NCBI GenBank assembly: GCA_963784675.1
Contig: CAWASE010000002.1
Coordinates: forward strand, 363,426-427,425
Source of the DNA: SCTD01 sp963784675
GTDB lineage: Bacteria > Actinomycetota > Actinomycetes > Mycobacteriales > SCTD01
Length of the DNA stretch: 64,000 bases
Reading direction: 5' to 3'
Both the position numbers and the translations under genes were made by a program. Shown piece after piece: positions 17,905 through 27,385 of the stretch. Under the pieces are notes generated by a model. It was not told where the DNA came from and ran no database searches. It saw only the letters and a list, made by a program, of their open reading frames with translations. The number at the start of each line of letters is the position of its first letter. Within the stretch, counting starts at the first letter, position 1.

Positions 17905-18416
17905 CCGGTCCGCAGGAACCAGACGACGACCCGGCGCTGCCGGTCCTGCCACGGCAGCCCGGACGGCGCGTCCGGCACGAACCGGAGCCGCGCCTCGGGC
18001 TGCCCGACCAGATCGACCGCGAGCGGCCGCTGGCCCCGCCCGTCGAGCCGGCGGAGGTCCGTCTCGGGCAGGGCCGCGCCGTGGGACGGGCCCGTCCGCT
18101 GGACCCGGCCGGCGACCCCGACCGCTTCCGGGCGGAGCAGGCGGCTCCCCCCGCGGCCCCTGGCCGTGCCGTGCCGCTGGACCCGGCGCTGGACCCCGAC
18201 CGCTTCGCTCCGGTCGCGCCCGCGACGATCCCGCCGAGCCCGGCGTCAGGCCGCGCGAAGGACGCCGTCGCCGGACGCGACCTGGAGCAGCTGCTGGGCA
18301 AGGACGCGACGTTCGAGGACGAGCGGGACGGCTTCGAGTGGCTGCTCGGGCTGCTGTTCGTCCTTGCGTTCCTGGCCTTCGTCGCCTTCCTGTTCAACAC
18401 CGTCATCTCCAACTGA
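17901..18416 (+). CDS. Proline-rich tail-anchored protein of unknown function
   Basis: The 171-residue product begins at ATG 17901, overlapping the pruA stop (ATGA). The first 130 residues are Pro/Arg-rich and probably disordered, with two near-copies of L-D-P-A-x-D-P-D-R-F (LDPAGDPDRF and LDPALDPDRF). A single membrane helix ends the protein (WLLGLLFVLAFLAFVAFLF, then NTVISN), so it is likely a C-terminally anchored protein with the bulk in the cytoplasm. The family is not recognised. Coupling to pruA suggests coexpression only. Confidence 0.55.
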   Translation: MTGPQEPDDDPALPVLPRQPGRRVRHEPEPRLGLPDQIDRERPLAPPVEPAEVRLGQGRAVGRARPLDPAGDPDRFRAEQAAPPAAPGRAVPLDPALDPDRFAPVAPATIPPSPASGRAKDAVAGRDLEQLLGKDATFEDERDGFEWLLGLLFVLAFLAFVAFLFNTVISN

Positions 18417-18431
18417 CGCCGGCGGGCCGTC

Positions 18432-18632
18432 TCAGCCGGAGCGGTCCTGCAGCTCGTCGATCTTCTGCGACGCCTCGGCCTTGGTGAGCGAGGTGGGGTC
18501 GACCTGCTCGCCGGTCTGCTGGGCCAGCGTCGACAGGTAGCTCTGCTGCGGCCCGGTCGCCGGCTGGTCACCGGTCACCCAGTCGGCCGGGTCCTTCTCG
18601 GGGTTCTGCGTGACGTCTGCGGGATCTACCAT
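18432..18632 (-). CDS. DUF3072 small protein
   Basis: This 66-residue soluble protein starts at ATG 18632 behind a clear agaggag site. The core WVTGDQPATGPQQSYLSTLAQQTG and the ending LTKAEASQKIDELQDRSG match the short actinobacterial DUF3072 pattern, in which a helix-turn-helix-like SAP-type fold is suspected. Function is unknown. It is convergent with the tail-anchored gene and divergent from the VanW gene. The long open frame continuing upstream of the ATG to 19412 is a shadow of vanW coding sequence. Confidence 0.65.
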   Translation of the reverse strand: MVDPADVTQNPEKDPADWVTGDQPATGPQQSYLSTLAQQTGEQVDPTSLTKAEASQKIDELQDRSG

Positions 18633-18801
18633 CTGCGGCTCCTCTGCTCGAACTCGTGTTCGACCTCGATACCCCGCTCCGTCGCATCCATGCCCGCGCG
18701 GGTCCCGGCGATTTGTCGTCTGGATGTCACCTTGTACGGGCAGGGTGTGGGCAGCAGGGCGCGTCCGGTCAGGGCTGCGCCGACGACGGGAGGACGTGTT
18801 C

Positions 18802-20457
18802 GTGAGGTCGGCACTGCTGGCGGTGGCGCTGGCGGGGGTCCTCGGCGGCGCGGGGACCGCCACGGCAGTCGTGCTGGTCCGCCAGGGCGAGGCGCTGCCC
18901 GGGACGACGGTGTCCGGCATCGACGTCTCCGGTCTCGGCGCGGCCGACATCGAGCGGGCGCTCGCGGGCACCGAGCGCGAGGTCGAGGCGGGGTCGCTGA
19001 CGCTGGTGCGCGCCGGCGAGCGGCGACCGGTCGCCCGCGCCGACCTCGGCGTCGACGTCGATCTGGCCAGCACCGCCGCGCAGGCCGTCCGAGCCGGCCG
19101 CGGCTCGGTGCTCTCGCCGCTGCTGGCCCCGTTGCGCGGTGCTGAGCGCGCGGTGCCGCTGACCGTCGCGATCGACGAGCAGCAGGTGGCCCGCTCGCTC
19201 GCCGCCGTGGCCGCTGACCTGGCCCGTGAGCCCGACCCCGGGGGCTTCTCGATCGAGGGCACCACCGTGACGGTCCAGGCGCCCGTCGCCGGGCTGCGGC
19301 TCGACACCGAGGGTGCGACGACGGCCGTGCTCCGCGCACTGCAGACGGCCGGTGCCGACGAGGTCGTGCTGCCCGTGGTGACCCTGCCCCCACCGGTGAC
19401 GGCCGAGCGCATCGAGGCGGTGGCGGCCGCCGCCCGTCGTGCGCTGCAGACGCCCTACCGGCTGTCGGCGGGCGAGCTCGTCGTCGAGGTGCCGCCGACG
19501 CAGCTCGCGACGGCGTTGTCCGGGGTGCACGAGGCGGGAGCGTTCGACCTGACCGTCGACCAGCCCCTGCTCACGAAGGTGGTCGACCGGCTGCTGGCAC
19601 CGATCCAGCGGCCCGGGCGCGCGGCCACCTTCGCCGTCGAAGGCCGACCCCCCACCTTCGACGTCAAGGGCTCCACCAGCTGGACCCCGCGCCCGGCCGT
19701 GGTGACGGTCGTGCCCGGGGTGGTCGGTCGACGCATCGACGTCGACGTCGCCGTGCAGCACCTCACCGATCTCGTCTACGGCGTCGACCGCGAGGGCGTG
19801 CTCCCGGTCGACGTCAGCGAGCCCGACCTGACGACCGCCCAGGCGAAGGCCGCCGGCGTGAGCCGGCTGGTGAGCACCTTCACCACCTACTACCAGCCGG
19901 GACAGCCCCGGGTGACGAACATCCGCCGCATCGCCGCCATCGTCGACGGCACCTATCTGGCCCCGGGCGAGGAGTTCTCGCTCAACGGCACCGCGGGCCG
20001 GCGGACCAAGGCCAACGGCTTCGTCGAGGACGGCGCGATCCTGGACGGCGAGCTGGTGCAGCAGGTCGGCGGCGGGGTGTCGCAGTTCGCGACGACCCTG
20101 TTCAACGCCGCCTACTTCGCCGGGGTGCCCATCCCGGCGCACAAGCCGCACAGCTTCTACATCAGCCGCTACCCGCCCGGCCGCGAGTCGACGGTCAACT
20201 TCCCCACCCTGGACGTGCGCTTCGTCAACGACACCGCGCACGGGCTGCTCGTCCGCACGGCCAGCACACCGACGTCGGTCACCGTCTCGCTGTACGGGGA
20301 CAACGGCGGCCGCCGCGTGCAGAGCACCACCGGTGACCGCAGGCCGCGCGACGACGGTGGCTTCAGCATCCTGGTGACCCGACAGGTGTCGGGCGGCGAC
20401 GGCAAGGGCGGACGGCGCGTCTTCACGACCTACTACAACCCGGCGCCCGAGCACTGA
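18802..20457 (+). CDS. VanW-family protein with peptidoglycan-binding-like repeats
   Basis: I prefer GTG 18802, 8 bases after gggagga; GTG 18796 would sit on the ribosome site. The 551-residue product has an N-terminal signal/anchor (ALLAVALAGVLGGAGTATAVVLV). Two YoaR-like domains follow (about residues 35-150 and 165-370; the first includes GTTVSGIDVSGL). The VanW domain comes next (about 385-500), with STFTTYYQPGQPRVTNI, the AP-GEEFS block and QVGGGVSQFATTLFNAAYF. VanW proteins occur in vancomycin-resistance loci and widely elsewhere in the envelope, but their activity is unknown. No van genes adjoin it. Confidence 0.85.
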   Translation: MRSALLAVALAGVLGGAGTATAVVLVRQGEALPGTTVSGIDVSGLGAADIERALAGTEREVEAGSLTLVRAGERRPVARADLGVDVDLASTAAQAVRAGRGSVLSPLLAPLRGAERAVPLTVAIDEQQVARSLAAVAADLAREPDPGGFSIEGTTVTVQAPVAGLRLDTEGATTAVLRALQTAGADEVVLPVVTLPPPVTAERIEAVAAAARRALQTPYRLSAGELVVEVPPTQLATALSGVHEAGAFDLTVDQPLLTKVVDRLLAPIQRPGRAATFAVEGRPPTFDVKGSTSWTPRPAVVTVVPGVVGRRIDVDVAVQHLTDLVYGVDREGVLPVDVSEPDLTTAQAKAAGVSRLVSTFTTYYQPGQPRVTNIRRIAAIVDGTYLAPGEEFSLNGTAGRRTKANGFVEDGAILDGELVQQVGGGVSQFATTLFNAAYFAGVPIPAHKPHSFYISRYPPGRESTVNFPTLDVRFVNDTAHGLLVRTASTPTSVTVSLYGDNGGRRVQSTTGDRRPRDDGGFSILVTRQVSGGDGKGGRRVFTTYYNPAPEH

Positions 20458-20526
20458 CCTGGGCCGGGGGAGCGCCCGACCGGCGCCGGTGGCCTCGCCG
20501 CGACGCTCGCGCAGCGTCCGGGCCTG

Positions 20527-21168
20527 TCAGCGTGCGGCCAACCAGTCGCGGACGCCGGCCAGGTCCTCGGCGGTGAGGCCGCAGGCCGGGTGGGGACCCA
20601 CGGCCAGCACCGTGCCGCTGTCCCTCGCCCACGCCAGGTACCGGCTGCCGGGCACGTGCAGCTCGTCGTCGACCCAGACCAGCACCCGCGCCGGATCCTC
20701 GGCGTGCAGTCGGCGGACGGCGTCGAACTTCCACCAGCGCTCGGTGCTGCGTGCCGGCGCGGACGGCGTCACGGCAGCGAGGGCGGGCGAGGGCCCGCCG
20801 GCGCCCCGGGCCGCGGTCGCACCGGCCGCGGCGTCGGTCTCCGGCAGGGGAGCCCGGTCGTCCGGCCGGCTCGGTTCGTCCGCGTAGGTACCCGCGACGG
20901 CGAGCTCGGGCAGGCCGAGCAGCAGCCGCAGCTCACCGTTGGCGGCGCACCCCCAGGTGGTCAGCCACTGCAGCTCGACGAGCCCGTCGCGGTGCCAGCC
21001 GCCCAGCGTCTGGAGGACGAAAGGCGCGTACAGGATCGGCCAGCGCGAGCCGAGGGCGCTCGCCGAGCCGCGACGCAGGTCCGGCCAGGTGTCGCGGGCG
21101 GCGACCTCGTCGAGCGCGTTCACGACGCCGTCGACGTCCAGGAGCAGCAGGGGGGTCGCGGTCGGCAC
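20527..21168 (-). CDS. HAD-like domain protein
   Basis: The 213-residue product starts at GTG 21168, with an aggagg site 7 bases ahead. It opens with the HAD motif I, LLLLDVDGVVNALDE (DxDGxxN). A late VLVWVDDELH could provide the acidic motif IV. Between them is WPILYAPFVLQTLG and a variable Ala/Pro-rich insert (about residues 105-145). Motifs II and III are hard to place, so catalytic activity is uncertain. Comparable short HAD-domain proteins occur singly in actinobacteria. Neighbours give no hint of its substrate. Confidence 0.65.
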   Translation of the reverse strand: MPTATPLLLLDVDGVVNALDEVAARDTWPDLRRGSASALGSRWPILYAPFVLQTLGGWHRDGLVELQWLTTWGCAANGELRLLLGLPELAVAGTYADEPSRPDDRAPLPETDAAAGATAARGAGGPSPALAAVTPSAPARSTERWWKFDAVRRLHAEDPARVLVWVDDELHVPGSRYLAWARDSGTVLAVGPHPACGLTAEDLAGVRDWLAAR

Positions 21169-21267
21169 GGGCAGCCTCCTGTCAGCGGGCGTCCAGCGTA
21201 GGACCCACGGGACAGGACGCCATCGAGGACGCCGCCGAAGCAGGAGAAGCTGTCCCGAGGGCGAAAC

Positions 21268-24200
21268 ATGAGAGCAACCCCCGAGCACATCAGGAGCCCC
21301 CCCTTGAGCCGACCGAGGCTGATCACCGTCCTGCTCGCCGCCACCCTGGCGTGCGGCGGCGTCACCGTGCCGGGCGCCGCCGTCGCCGCCGGTCCGGTAC
21401 CCGGGGACGCGACTGCGCGTCCGGACGACAAGCCGGTGGCGACCGGTCCGGTCGACGTCCTGAACCCGTGCGACCGCACCGTCCTGCCGACGCCCGGGGC
21501 CGACGGCACGACCTGCATGCTGCCGTTCCCCAGCAACCTCTACACCACCGGGACCGGCGCCGGACGACGGCTCAACCTGCCGGCCGCCGGGATGCCGAAG
21601 AACGCCGCCGGCAAGCCGATCAGCCCGCTGCCCTATGCCGCGAGCGACGGCTTCTCGCCCGGCCAGCTGCTGGTCGTGAAGGTGCCCGGCCTGGACAACC
21701 CGAAGGCGTTCGCCCGCACGGGCAGCGTGCCGATCACCGATCTGGCGCGCTACCGCGACCTCGACGCGCCGATCATCGTCTTCGACGTGCAGACCGGGCA
21801 GCGGTGGCCGATCTGGACCGAGATCGACGTCAACCCGCTCGCGCCGCTGGCGCAGGGCTCCGCCCCCGCGCTGGCGACCGGGGAGGTCGCCGACCAGACC
21901 GACCAGCCTGCGCCCGGCGCGACCCCGAACCCGCCGCGGCCGCTGAACACGGCCAACGTCAACGTCCTGATCCGCCCGGCCCGCAACTTCGTCAACGGGC
22001 ACCGCTACGTCGTGGCGATGCGCAACCTCAAGAACGCCGACGGCGCCACGATCGCCGCCACCGAGGGCTTCAAGATCTACCGCGACCAGAGCCCGCTGGC
22101 GCAGGCCGACCCGCGGACCGAGCGCTACGAGAAGGACATCTTCCCGGTCCTGACGAGCGCCGGTATCGACCGCGCCAGCCTGTACCAGGCGTGGGACTTC
22201 TCGATCGCGAGCCAGCAGAACATCGCCGGCCGGCTGCTGTCGATGCGCGACGACGCGTTCCGCCAGCTCGGTGACCCGAACCTCGCGGACCGGGTGGTCC
22301 AGGGCGAGGCGCCCGCCTTCACCGTGAACGCGCCGACCGTCGACAACCAGGGCGTGCGGACCATCACCGGCACCTTCACCGTGCCGTGCTACATCACCAC
22401 CGCGCGCTGCGCGCCGGGCGGTCAGTTCGCCTACGCCCCGACCGACACCGACTCCACGACCCCGTTGCAGATCCCGGGCAACGTCTCGACCCCCAGCTTC
22501 ACCTGCAAGGTGCCCCGGCGCGTCTACGACGCCCCGACGCTGGAGAAGGTGCGGCCGAGCCTGTACGGCCACGGGTTGCTCGGTGGACAGAGCGAGGTCG
22601 GGCAGGGCCAGGTGCGCGCCATGATCTCCGAGCACGGCTTCCTCTACTGCGCCACCGACTGGGAAGGCTTCGCCTTCAACGACGTCGGCACCGTGGTCCA
22701 GGCGCTGGCAGACATGGACCGCTTCCCGGCCGTCATCGACCACACCCAGCAGGGCGAGCTGAACTTCCTCTACCTGTCCCGGCTGATGGTCCATGCCAAG
22801 GGCTTCTCCTCCAACGCGGCCTTCAAGGTCGACAAGGGCCACGGCCTGGAGAGCTTCATCGACACCACGCGCGGCTACTACGACGGCAACAGCCAGGGCG
22901 GCATCTACGGCGGGGTCGTGATGGCGATCGCCCCCGACGTCGACCACGGCGTGCTGGGTGTGCCCGGCATGAACTACTCCACGCTGCTGCGACGCAGCAC
23001 CGACTTCGCGCTCTACGCGATCCCGCTCTACACCGCCTATCCGAGCGAGTACGAGCGTCCGCTGCTGCTGTCGGTCATCCAGATCCTGTGGGACCGCGGC
23101 GACCCCAACGGCTACATCAACGCGCTGGTGCCCGGCCAGGAGCTGCCGAACACGCCGCCGCACCAGGTGATGTACCAGGTGGGCTTCGGTGACCACCAGG
23201 TCGCGAACGTCACCGCCGACACCGCCGCCCGCACGATCGGCGCGGGCATCGACCCCGACACGCTGGAGCCGGGACGCTCACCGGACGTCGTGCCCTCGGC
23301 GCTGGTCCCCCGGATCCCGTCGTATCCGTACCGGGGTAGCGCGATCGTCTACTTCGACATCGGGCCGTTCGACCCGGCGACGGGCAAGGGGACGCCACCG
23401 GCTCCGACCGACAACGTGGCGCAGACGGTCGGCGAGGACCCGCACGAGGCGCCGCGCAACAGCCCCTGCGGGCGCGTGATGAAGAACAACTTCCTGCGCC
23501 CGGACGGGCTGGTCACCAACCCGTGCCTGGGCGGGCCGTACTTCGCCTTCGACTACCACGGCCGCGACGGCGCCCCGGGCCAGGGCGACGCCGTCCAGGC
23601 CGGCGACGCCCTGCCGTACGTGACCCCCACGCCCGGTCCGAGCACCGGGCCGACGGCGTCCCCGACGGCCGGCGCGACGGCGGGTCCGACGAGCGGTCCG
23701 ACGAGCGGTCCGACGAGCGGTCCGACGAGCGGTCCCACGGCCGGACCGACGAGCGGTCCGACGGCGGGTCCGACGAGCGGCCCCACGGCCGGACCGACGA
23801 GCGGCCCGACCCCGGCCGCCTCACCCGGGTCGACGAGCTCGCCTGCCCCGTCCCCTGCTGCCTCGGCCGACCCGTCGTCGGGCCCGTCCCGAGCGCCGGG
23901 CGAGTTCCATGCGCTGCGGCCCACCCGCGTTCTGGACACCCGCTCCGAGGGCGGCGCCGTCCGGGCTGGCGCCGACCGCACGGTGCTGCTCCGAGGACGT
24001 GGTGGCGTGCCGTCGACCGGCGTCACCACGGTCCTGGTGAACACGACGGTGACCGGCGTCAGCCGTGCGCTGGACCTGTCGGTGACGCCCACCGGCACGC
24101 GTCCGGCGCGGCGGACCTCGTCGCTGAACGCCGTCGCGGGGCAGACCGTCGCCAACCTGGTGGCGGCGCGCCTGGGCGAGGACGGCAGCATCTCGTTGTC

Positions 24201-24990
24201 GGTCTCTGCCGGCCAGGCCCACGTCGTGCTGGACGTGCTCGGCTGGTACGACGACGGCTCCACCAGCCGCGGTGACGGCTACGTCGCGCAGACGCCGAAG
24301 CGTCGCTACGACAGTCGGCAGGACACGCCCGTGCGGGCCGGCGACGACCGCATCGTCCCGGTGCTGACGCCGCGGCCGGCGGGCGCGACGGCGGCCGTGG
24401 TGAGCCTGACGGCCCTCGGCGCGCAACAGCCTGCCGACGTCCAGCTCTACGCGCCGGGCGACCGTCCCGCGGTCCGCACGTCGACGCTCAACCTGCGGCC
24501 GGGGCAGACCGTCGCCAACCTCGCGGTCGTGCCGGTCGACGCTCAGGGTCAGATCGCCGTCTCGGTGTCCAGCGGCTCGGTGCAGGTGGTGGTCGACCTG
24601 CTCGGCTATCTGCTGCCCGGGGCGGTGGGGACCTTCACGCCCACCGGGCCGGCGCGCATCCTGGACACCCGCGACGACGCCGCACCCGTGGTGGCCGGCT
24701 CCGACCGGCCCGTGCGGGTGCTCGGGGTCGGTGGCGTGCCCAGCTCCGGCGTCGGGGCGGTGCTGGTGAACGTCACCTCCACCGGCTCGACCACCTCGGC
24801 CGACCTGCAGGTGTATCCGACCGGGGCGCGTCCCGCGCAGCGCACGTCGAACCTGAACGTCCGCGCAGGCCAGACGGTCGCCACGCTCGTGCTCGCGACC
24901 GTCGGTCCCGACGGCACCATCAGCCTGTCGACGTCACAGGGAAAGATGCACGTGGTCGTCGACGTGCTCGGCTGGGTCCGCGCCGGCTGA
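21268..24990 (+). CDS. Large secreted esterase/lipase-like protein with three VLDTR beta-domains
   Basis: This 1240-residue exported protein starts at ATG 21268 (gaggg ahead). TTG 21304, with aggag 7 bases ahead, is a serious alternative that puts the signal peptide (LITVLLAATLACGGVTVPGAAVAAG) at the very start. Residues about 45-790 form a catalytic region with a nucleophile elbow GNSQGG (about residue 546) after LYGHGLLGG. Residues 806-848 are a GPTS/GPTA linker. Three related beta-domains follow (about 877-995, 1005-1115, 1120-1240), each with a (V/I/Y)LDTR-type opening, a GQTVANL-type block and an ending HVVLDVLGW. Such domains occur at the C-termini of actinobacterial secreted proteins, perhaps binding wall or polymer. 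Substrate unknown. Confidence 0.75.
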   Translation: MRATPEHIRSPPLSRPRLITVLLAATLACGGVTVPGAAVAAGPVPGDATARPDDKPVATGPVDVLNPCDRTVLPTPGADGTTCMLPFPSNLYTTGTGAGRRLNLPAAGMPKNAAGKPISPLPYAASDGFSPGQLLVVKVPGLDNPKAFARTGSVPITDLARYRDLDAPIIVFDVQTGQRWPIWTEIDVNPLAPLAQGSAPALATGEVADQTDQPAPGATPNPPRPLNTANVNVLIRPARNFVNGHRYVVAMRNLKNADGATIAATEGFKIYRDQSPLAQADPRTERYEKDIFPVLTSAGIDRASLYQAWDFSIASQQNIAGRLLSMRDDAFRQLGDPNLADRVVQGEAPAFTVNAPTVDNQGVRTITGTFTVPCYITTARCAPGGQFAYAPTDTDSTTPLQIPGNVSTPSFTCKVPRRVYDAPTLEKVRPSLYGHGLLGGQSEVGQGQVRAMISEHGFLYCATDWEGFAFNDVGTVVQALADMDRFPAVIDHTQQGELNFLYLSRLMVHAKGFSSNAAFKVDKGHGLESFIDTTRGYYDGNSQGGIYGGVVMAIAPDVDHGVLGVPGMNYSTLLRRSTDFALYAIPLYTAYPSEYERPLLLSVIQILWDRGDPNGYINALVPGQELPNTPPHQVMYQVGFGDHQVANVTADTAARTIGAGIDPDTLEPGRSPDVVPSALVPRIPSYPYRGSAIVYFDIGPFDPATGKGTPPAPTDNVAQTVGEDPHEAPRNSPCGRVMKNNFLRPDGLVTNPCLGGPYFAFDYHGRDGAPGQGDAVQAGDALPYVTPTPGPSTGPTASPTAGATAGPTSGPTSGPTSGPTSGPTAGPTSGPTAGPTSGPTAGPTSGPTPAASPGSTSSPAPSPAASADPSSGPSRAPGEFHALRPTRVLDTRSEGGAVRAGADRTVLLRGRGGVPSTGVTTVLVNTTVTGVSRALDLSVTPTGTRPARRTSSLNAVAGQTVANLVAARLGEDGSISLSVSAGQAHVVLDVLGWYDDGSTSRGDGYVAQTPKRRYDSRQDTPVRAGDDRIVPVLTPRPAGATAAVVSLTALGAQQPADVQLYAPGDRPAVRTSTLNLRPGQTVANLAVVPVDAQGQIAVSVSSGSVQVVVDLLGYLLPGAVGTFTPTGPARILDTRDDAAPVVAGSDRPVRVLGVGGVPSSGVGAVLVNVTSTGSTTSADLQVYPTGARPAQRTSNLNVRAGQTVATLVLATVGPDGTISLSTSQGKMHVVVDVLGWVRAG
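23683..23811 (+). repeat. 12-bp tandem repeat coding a (GPTS/GPTA) linker
   Basis: Ten full 12-bp units and a final 9-bp piece code Gly-Pro-Thr-Ser or Gly-Pro-Thr-Ala inside the secreted esterase gene. The first four units are near-identical (ggtccgacgagc) and later ones alternate Ser and Ala. This is a flexible, probably O-glycosylated linker between the catalytic region and the beta-domains. Identical copies imply recent slippage and likely length variation between strains. Confidence 0.85.
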
Positions 24991-24997
24991 CCGCCGC

Positions 24998-26185
24998 TCA
25001 GCGGGCGGGCGCGACCCGTCCGCTGACGGCGGCCAGACCGACCACCCTGCCGTCGGGTCCGGGGGCGGTGGCGGTCAGCGTCACCTCGTCACTGTCGGCC
25101 AGCCACCCGCGCGTCGACCCGTCGGGCAGCGACAGCGGGCGCTCGCCGTTCCAGGCCAGCTCCATCAGCGAGCCCAGCTGCCCCGGCTCGGCCCCGCTGA
25201 CCGTGCCGGAGCCGAGCAGGTCGCCGGTGCGCAGGCTGGCGCCGTTGGCGGTGAGGTGGGCCAGCTGCTGGGCCTGCGTCCAGTACATGCCGGCGAACGG
25301 CGGCCGGCTGAGCAGGTGACCGTTCAGTCGCACCTCGAGCTGCAGGTCCAGCCCCCACGGCTCGGTGGCGCTGTCGTCCAGGTACGGCAACGGACGTGGA
25401 TCTCGGGGTGGCGGCGGGACGCGGGCGTGCTCCAGCGCCGCGAGCGGCGTGACCCAGGCGGCGAGGCTGGTGGCGAACGACTTGCCCAGGAACGGGCCCA
25501 GCGGCACGTACTCGAAGGCCTGCACGTCGCGCGCCGACCAGTCGTTCAGCAGGCAGACCCCGAACGCGTGCGCGCCGGCGTCGCCGAGCGGCACCGGGCT
25601 GCCGAGGCGGGACGGCACGCCGACCACCAGGCCCACCTCGGCCTCCAGGTCCAGGCTCCGGGTCGGGCCGTAGGTGACGCTGCCGTCGGCCCCCCGGCGC
25701 TGACCGCGGGGTCGGACCACGGGGGTACCGGACACCACCACGGTGCCCGCGCGACCGTGGTAGCCGACCGGCAGGTGCTTCCAGCTCGGCTGCAGGGCGG
25801 GGCTCCCCGGCCGCAGGATGCGCCCGATGTTGGTCGCGTGCTGCTCGCTGGCATAGAAGTCGACGTAGTCCGCGACGGTGAACGGCAACCTGTTCGACAC
25901 CGCTGTCAGCGGCAGCAGGAACGGGTCGGCGGCGCCGGACGCGAGCGCCTGCTGCACCGCGCCGCGCGCCTGCTGCCAGGTGCTCGGGCCGGCCGCGAGG
26001 AAGGCGTCCAGGGTCCCGGTCGCGAACACGTCCGGCAGGGCCAGCGAGCGGGCCGCTGTCGTCAGATCGAGCGCGTGCTCGCCGATGCGCACGGCGGCCC
26101 GGACTTGACCGTCGACCTCGACGCTGCCGTACGGCAGGTGGTGCAGGCCGAACGGACCGTCCAGGTCCTGCGCCGTCAGCGTCAC
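24998..26185 (-). CDS. fahA: Fumarylacetoacetase
   Basis: The 395-residue enzyme cleaves fumarylacetoacetate to fumarate and acetoacetate, the last step of tyrosine/homogentisate breakdown. It has the N-terminal SH3-like domain (FGLHHLPYGS) and the metal-binding catalytic domain with DYVDFYASEQHATNIG (metal Asp and the active-site His). Further blocks are LDLEAEVGLVVG (Glu ligands), NDWSARDVQAFEYVPLGPFLGKSF (Asp ligand) and GDLLGSGTVSG. The length is slightly short of about 420 but complete. Its start overlaps the hmgA stop by 4 bases. Confidence 0.93.
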   Translation of the reverse strand: MTLTAQDLDGPFGLHHLPYGSVEVDGQVRAAVRIGEHALDLTTAARSLALPDVFATGTLDAFLAAGPSTWQQARGAVQQALASGAADPFLLPLTAVSNRLPFTVADYVDFYASEQHATNIGRILRPGSPALQPSWKHLPVGYHGRAGTVVVSGTPVVRPRGQRRGADGSVTYGPTRSLDLEAEVGLVVGVPSRLGSPVPLGDAGAHAFGVCLLNDWSARDVQAFEYVPLGPFLGKSFATSLAAWVTPLAALEHARVPPPPRDPRPLPYLDDSATEPWGLDLQLEVRLNGHLLSRPPFAGMYWTQAQQLAHLTANGASLRTGDLLGSGTVSGAEPGQLGSLMELAWNGERPLSLPDGSTRGWLADSDEVTLTATAPGPDGRVVGLAAVSGRVAPAR

Positions 26186-27363
26186 CGGGGCAGCCAGGAC
26201 CAGGCGTACTTCCCGTCGTCGCAGGCGGTCGCTGCCTCGCCGAGCTGCAGCGGCCGGAAGGTGTCGACCATGACGGCGAGCTCGTCGACCTGCTGCACCC
26301 CCAGGCTGCCCTCGACGGCACCGGGCTGCGGACCGTGGCTGTGCCCCCCGGGGTGCAGGCTCACCGAGCCCGGGCCGATACCGCTGCCCTTGCGAGCCTC
26401 GTAGTTCCCGGCGACGTAGAACATGACCTCGTCACTGTCGACGTTGTGATGGTAGTAGGGCAGCGGGACGGCCAGCGGGTGGTAGTCGACCTTGCGCGGC
26501 ACGAAGTTGCAGACGACGAACCCCGGTCCCTCGAACACCTGGTGCACCGGCGGCGGCTGGTGGAGGCGGCCGGTGATCGGCTCGAAGTCGGCGACGTTCA
26601 GCGCGTACGGGTAGAGGCAGCCGTCCCAGCCGACGACGTCGAACGGGTGCTGCGGCAGCACGTGCACGCTGCCGCCGATCCCGTCGGGTGCACGGTGCTT
26701 GACGAAGACCTCGACGTCCGTGCCCTCGACGACCACCGGCTCGGCGGGGCTGCGCAGGTCGCGCTCGCAGTACGGCGCGTGCTCCAGCAGCTGTCCGTGG
26801 CGCGAGAGGTAGCGGTGCGGGAAGGCCACATGGCCGTTGCCCTCGATGGCGTACAGCCGCAGCGGTACGCCCGCGGTCGGTACCCAGCGGTGCGTCGTGC
26901 CGCGCGGCAGCACGACGTAGTCACCCTCGCCCACCTCCATCGGCCCGTACGGCGTCTCGACGACGGCGCTGCCGGCCTCGACGAACACGCACTCGTCGCC
27001 GACGGCGTTGCGGTACAGCGGCGAGGGCTCCGTCGCGACGACGTAGGACAGCCGGACGTCGCCGTTGCCGAGCACCAGCCGGCGCCCGGTGACCGCGTCG
27101 GCGGGCGCCGCCCCCGGGAACAGCGTGTGCAGCGGCAGGTGTCGTGGCAGCAGGGGAGAGTTGGCGACGGTGCGCTGGTCGGGCAGCTCCCACACCCGCG
27201 CCGACACCAGCGCCGACGGCAGGTGCTGGTGGTACAGCAGGGCCGAGTCGGAGGAGAAGCCCTCCTCCCCGACGAGCTCCTCGGCGTACAGGCCGCCGTC
27301 GGGGCGACGGTGCTGGGTGTGGCGCTTGCGCGGGATGCTGCCGGCGCTGCGGTAGTGCGGCAC
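26182..27363 (-). CDS. hmgA: Homogentisate 1,2-dioxygenase
   Basis: This 393-residue cupin enzyme opens the ring of homogentisate with O2 using Fe(II). It starts MPHYRSAGSIPRKRHTQHR, as family members do. The C-terminal iron-site region is intact: VPRKVDYHPLAVPLPYYHHNVDSDEVMFYVAGN (His and Glu ligands; only the short blocks HH-x-N-x-D-S-D-E and the later HPGGHSHGPQPG are decisive). It is the middle gene of hpd-hmgA-fahA, 22 bases after hpd and overlapping fahA, so the pathway is one transcription unit. Confidence 0.95.
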   Translation of the reverse strand: MPHYRSAGSIPRKRHTQHRRPDGGLYAEELVGEEGFSSDSALLYHQHLPSALVSARVWELPDQRTVANSPLLPRHLPLHTLFPGAAPADAVTGRRLVLGNGDVRLSYVVATEPSPLYRNAVGDECVFVEAGSAVVETPYGPMEVGEGDYVVLPRGTTHRWVPTAGVPLRLYAIEGNGHVAFPHRYLSRHGQLLEHAPYCERDLRSPAEPVVVEGTDVEVFVKHRAPDGIGGSVHVLPQHPFDVVGWDGCLYPYALNVADFEPITGRLHQPPPVHQVFEGPGFVVCNFVPRKVDYHPLAVPLPYYHHNVDSDEVMFYVAGNYEARKGSGIGPGSVSLHPGGHSHGPQPGAVEGSLGVQQVDELAVMVDTFRPLQLGEAATACDDGKYAWSWLPR

Positions 27364-27385
27364 GCTCGCTCCTGGGTCCGGGGGG

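Noticed and set aside
18802..20457. VanW protein as part of a vancomycin-resistance cluster
   Set aside because: No vanH, vanA, vanX, vanR or vanS gene is nearby, and VanW-domain proteins are widespread without resistance.
20527..23196. 889-codon minus-strand frame
   Set aside because: Only the last 213 codons (from GTG 21168) are a real HAD-like gene. The rest is antisense to the secreted esterase gene.
23683..23811. Short tandem repeats as a possible CRISPR array
   Set aside because: Units are 12 bp with no spacers and are in frame with a coding linker, so this is a protein repeat.
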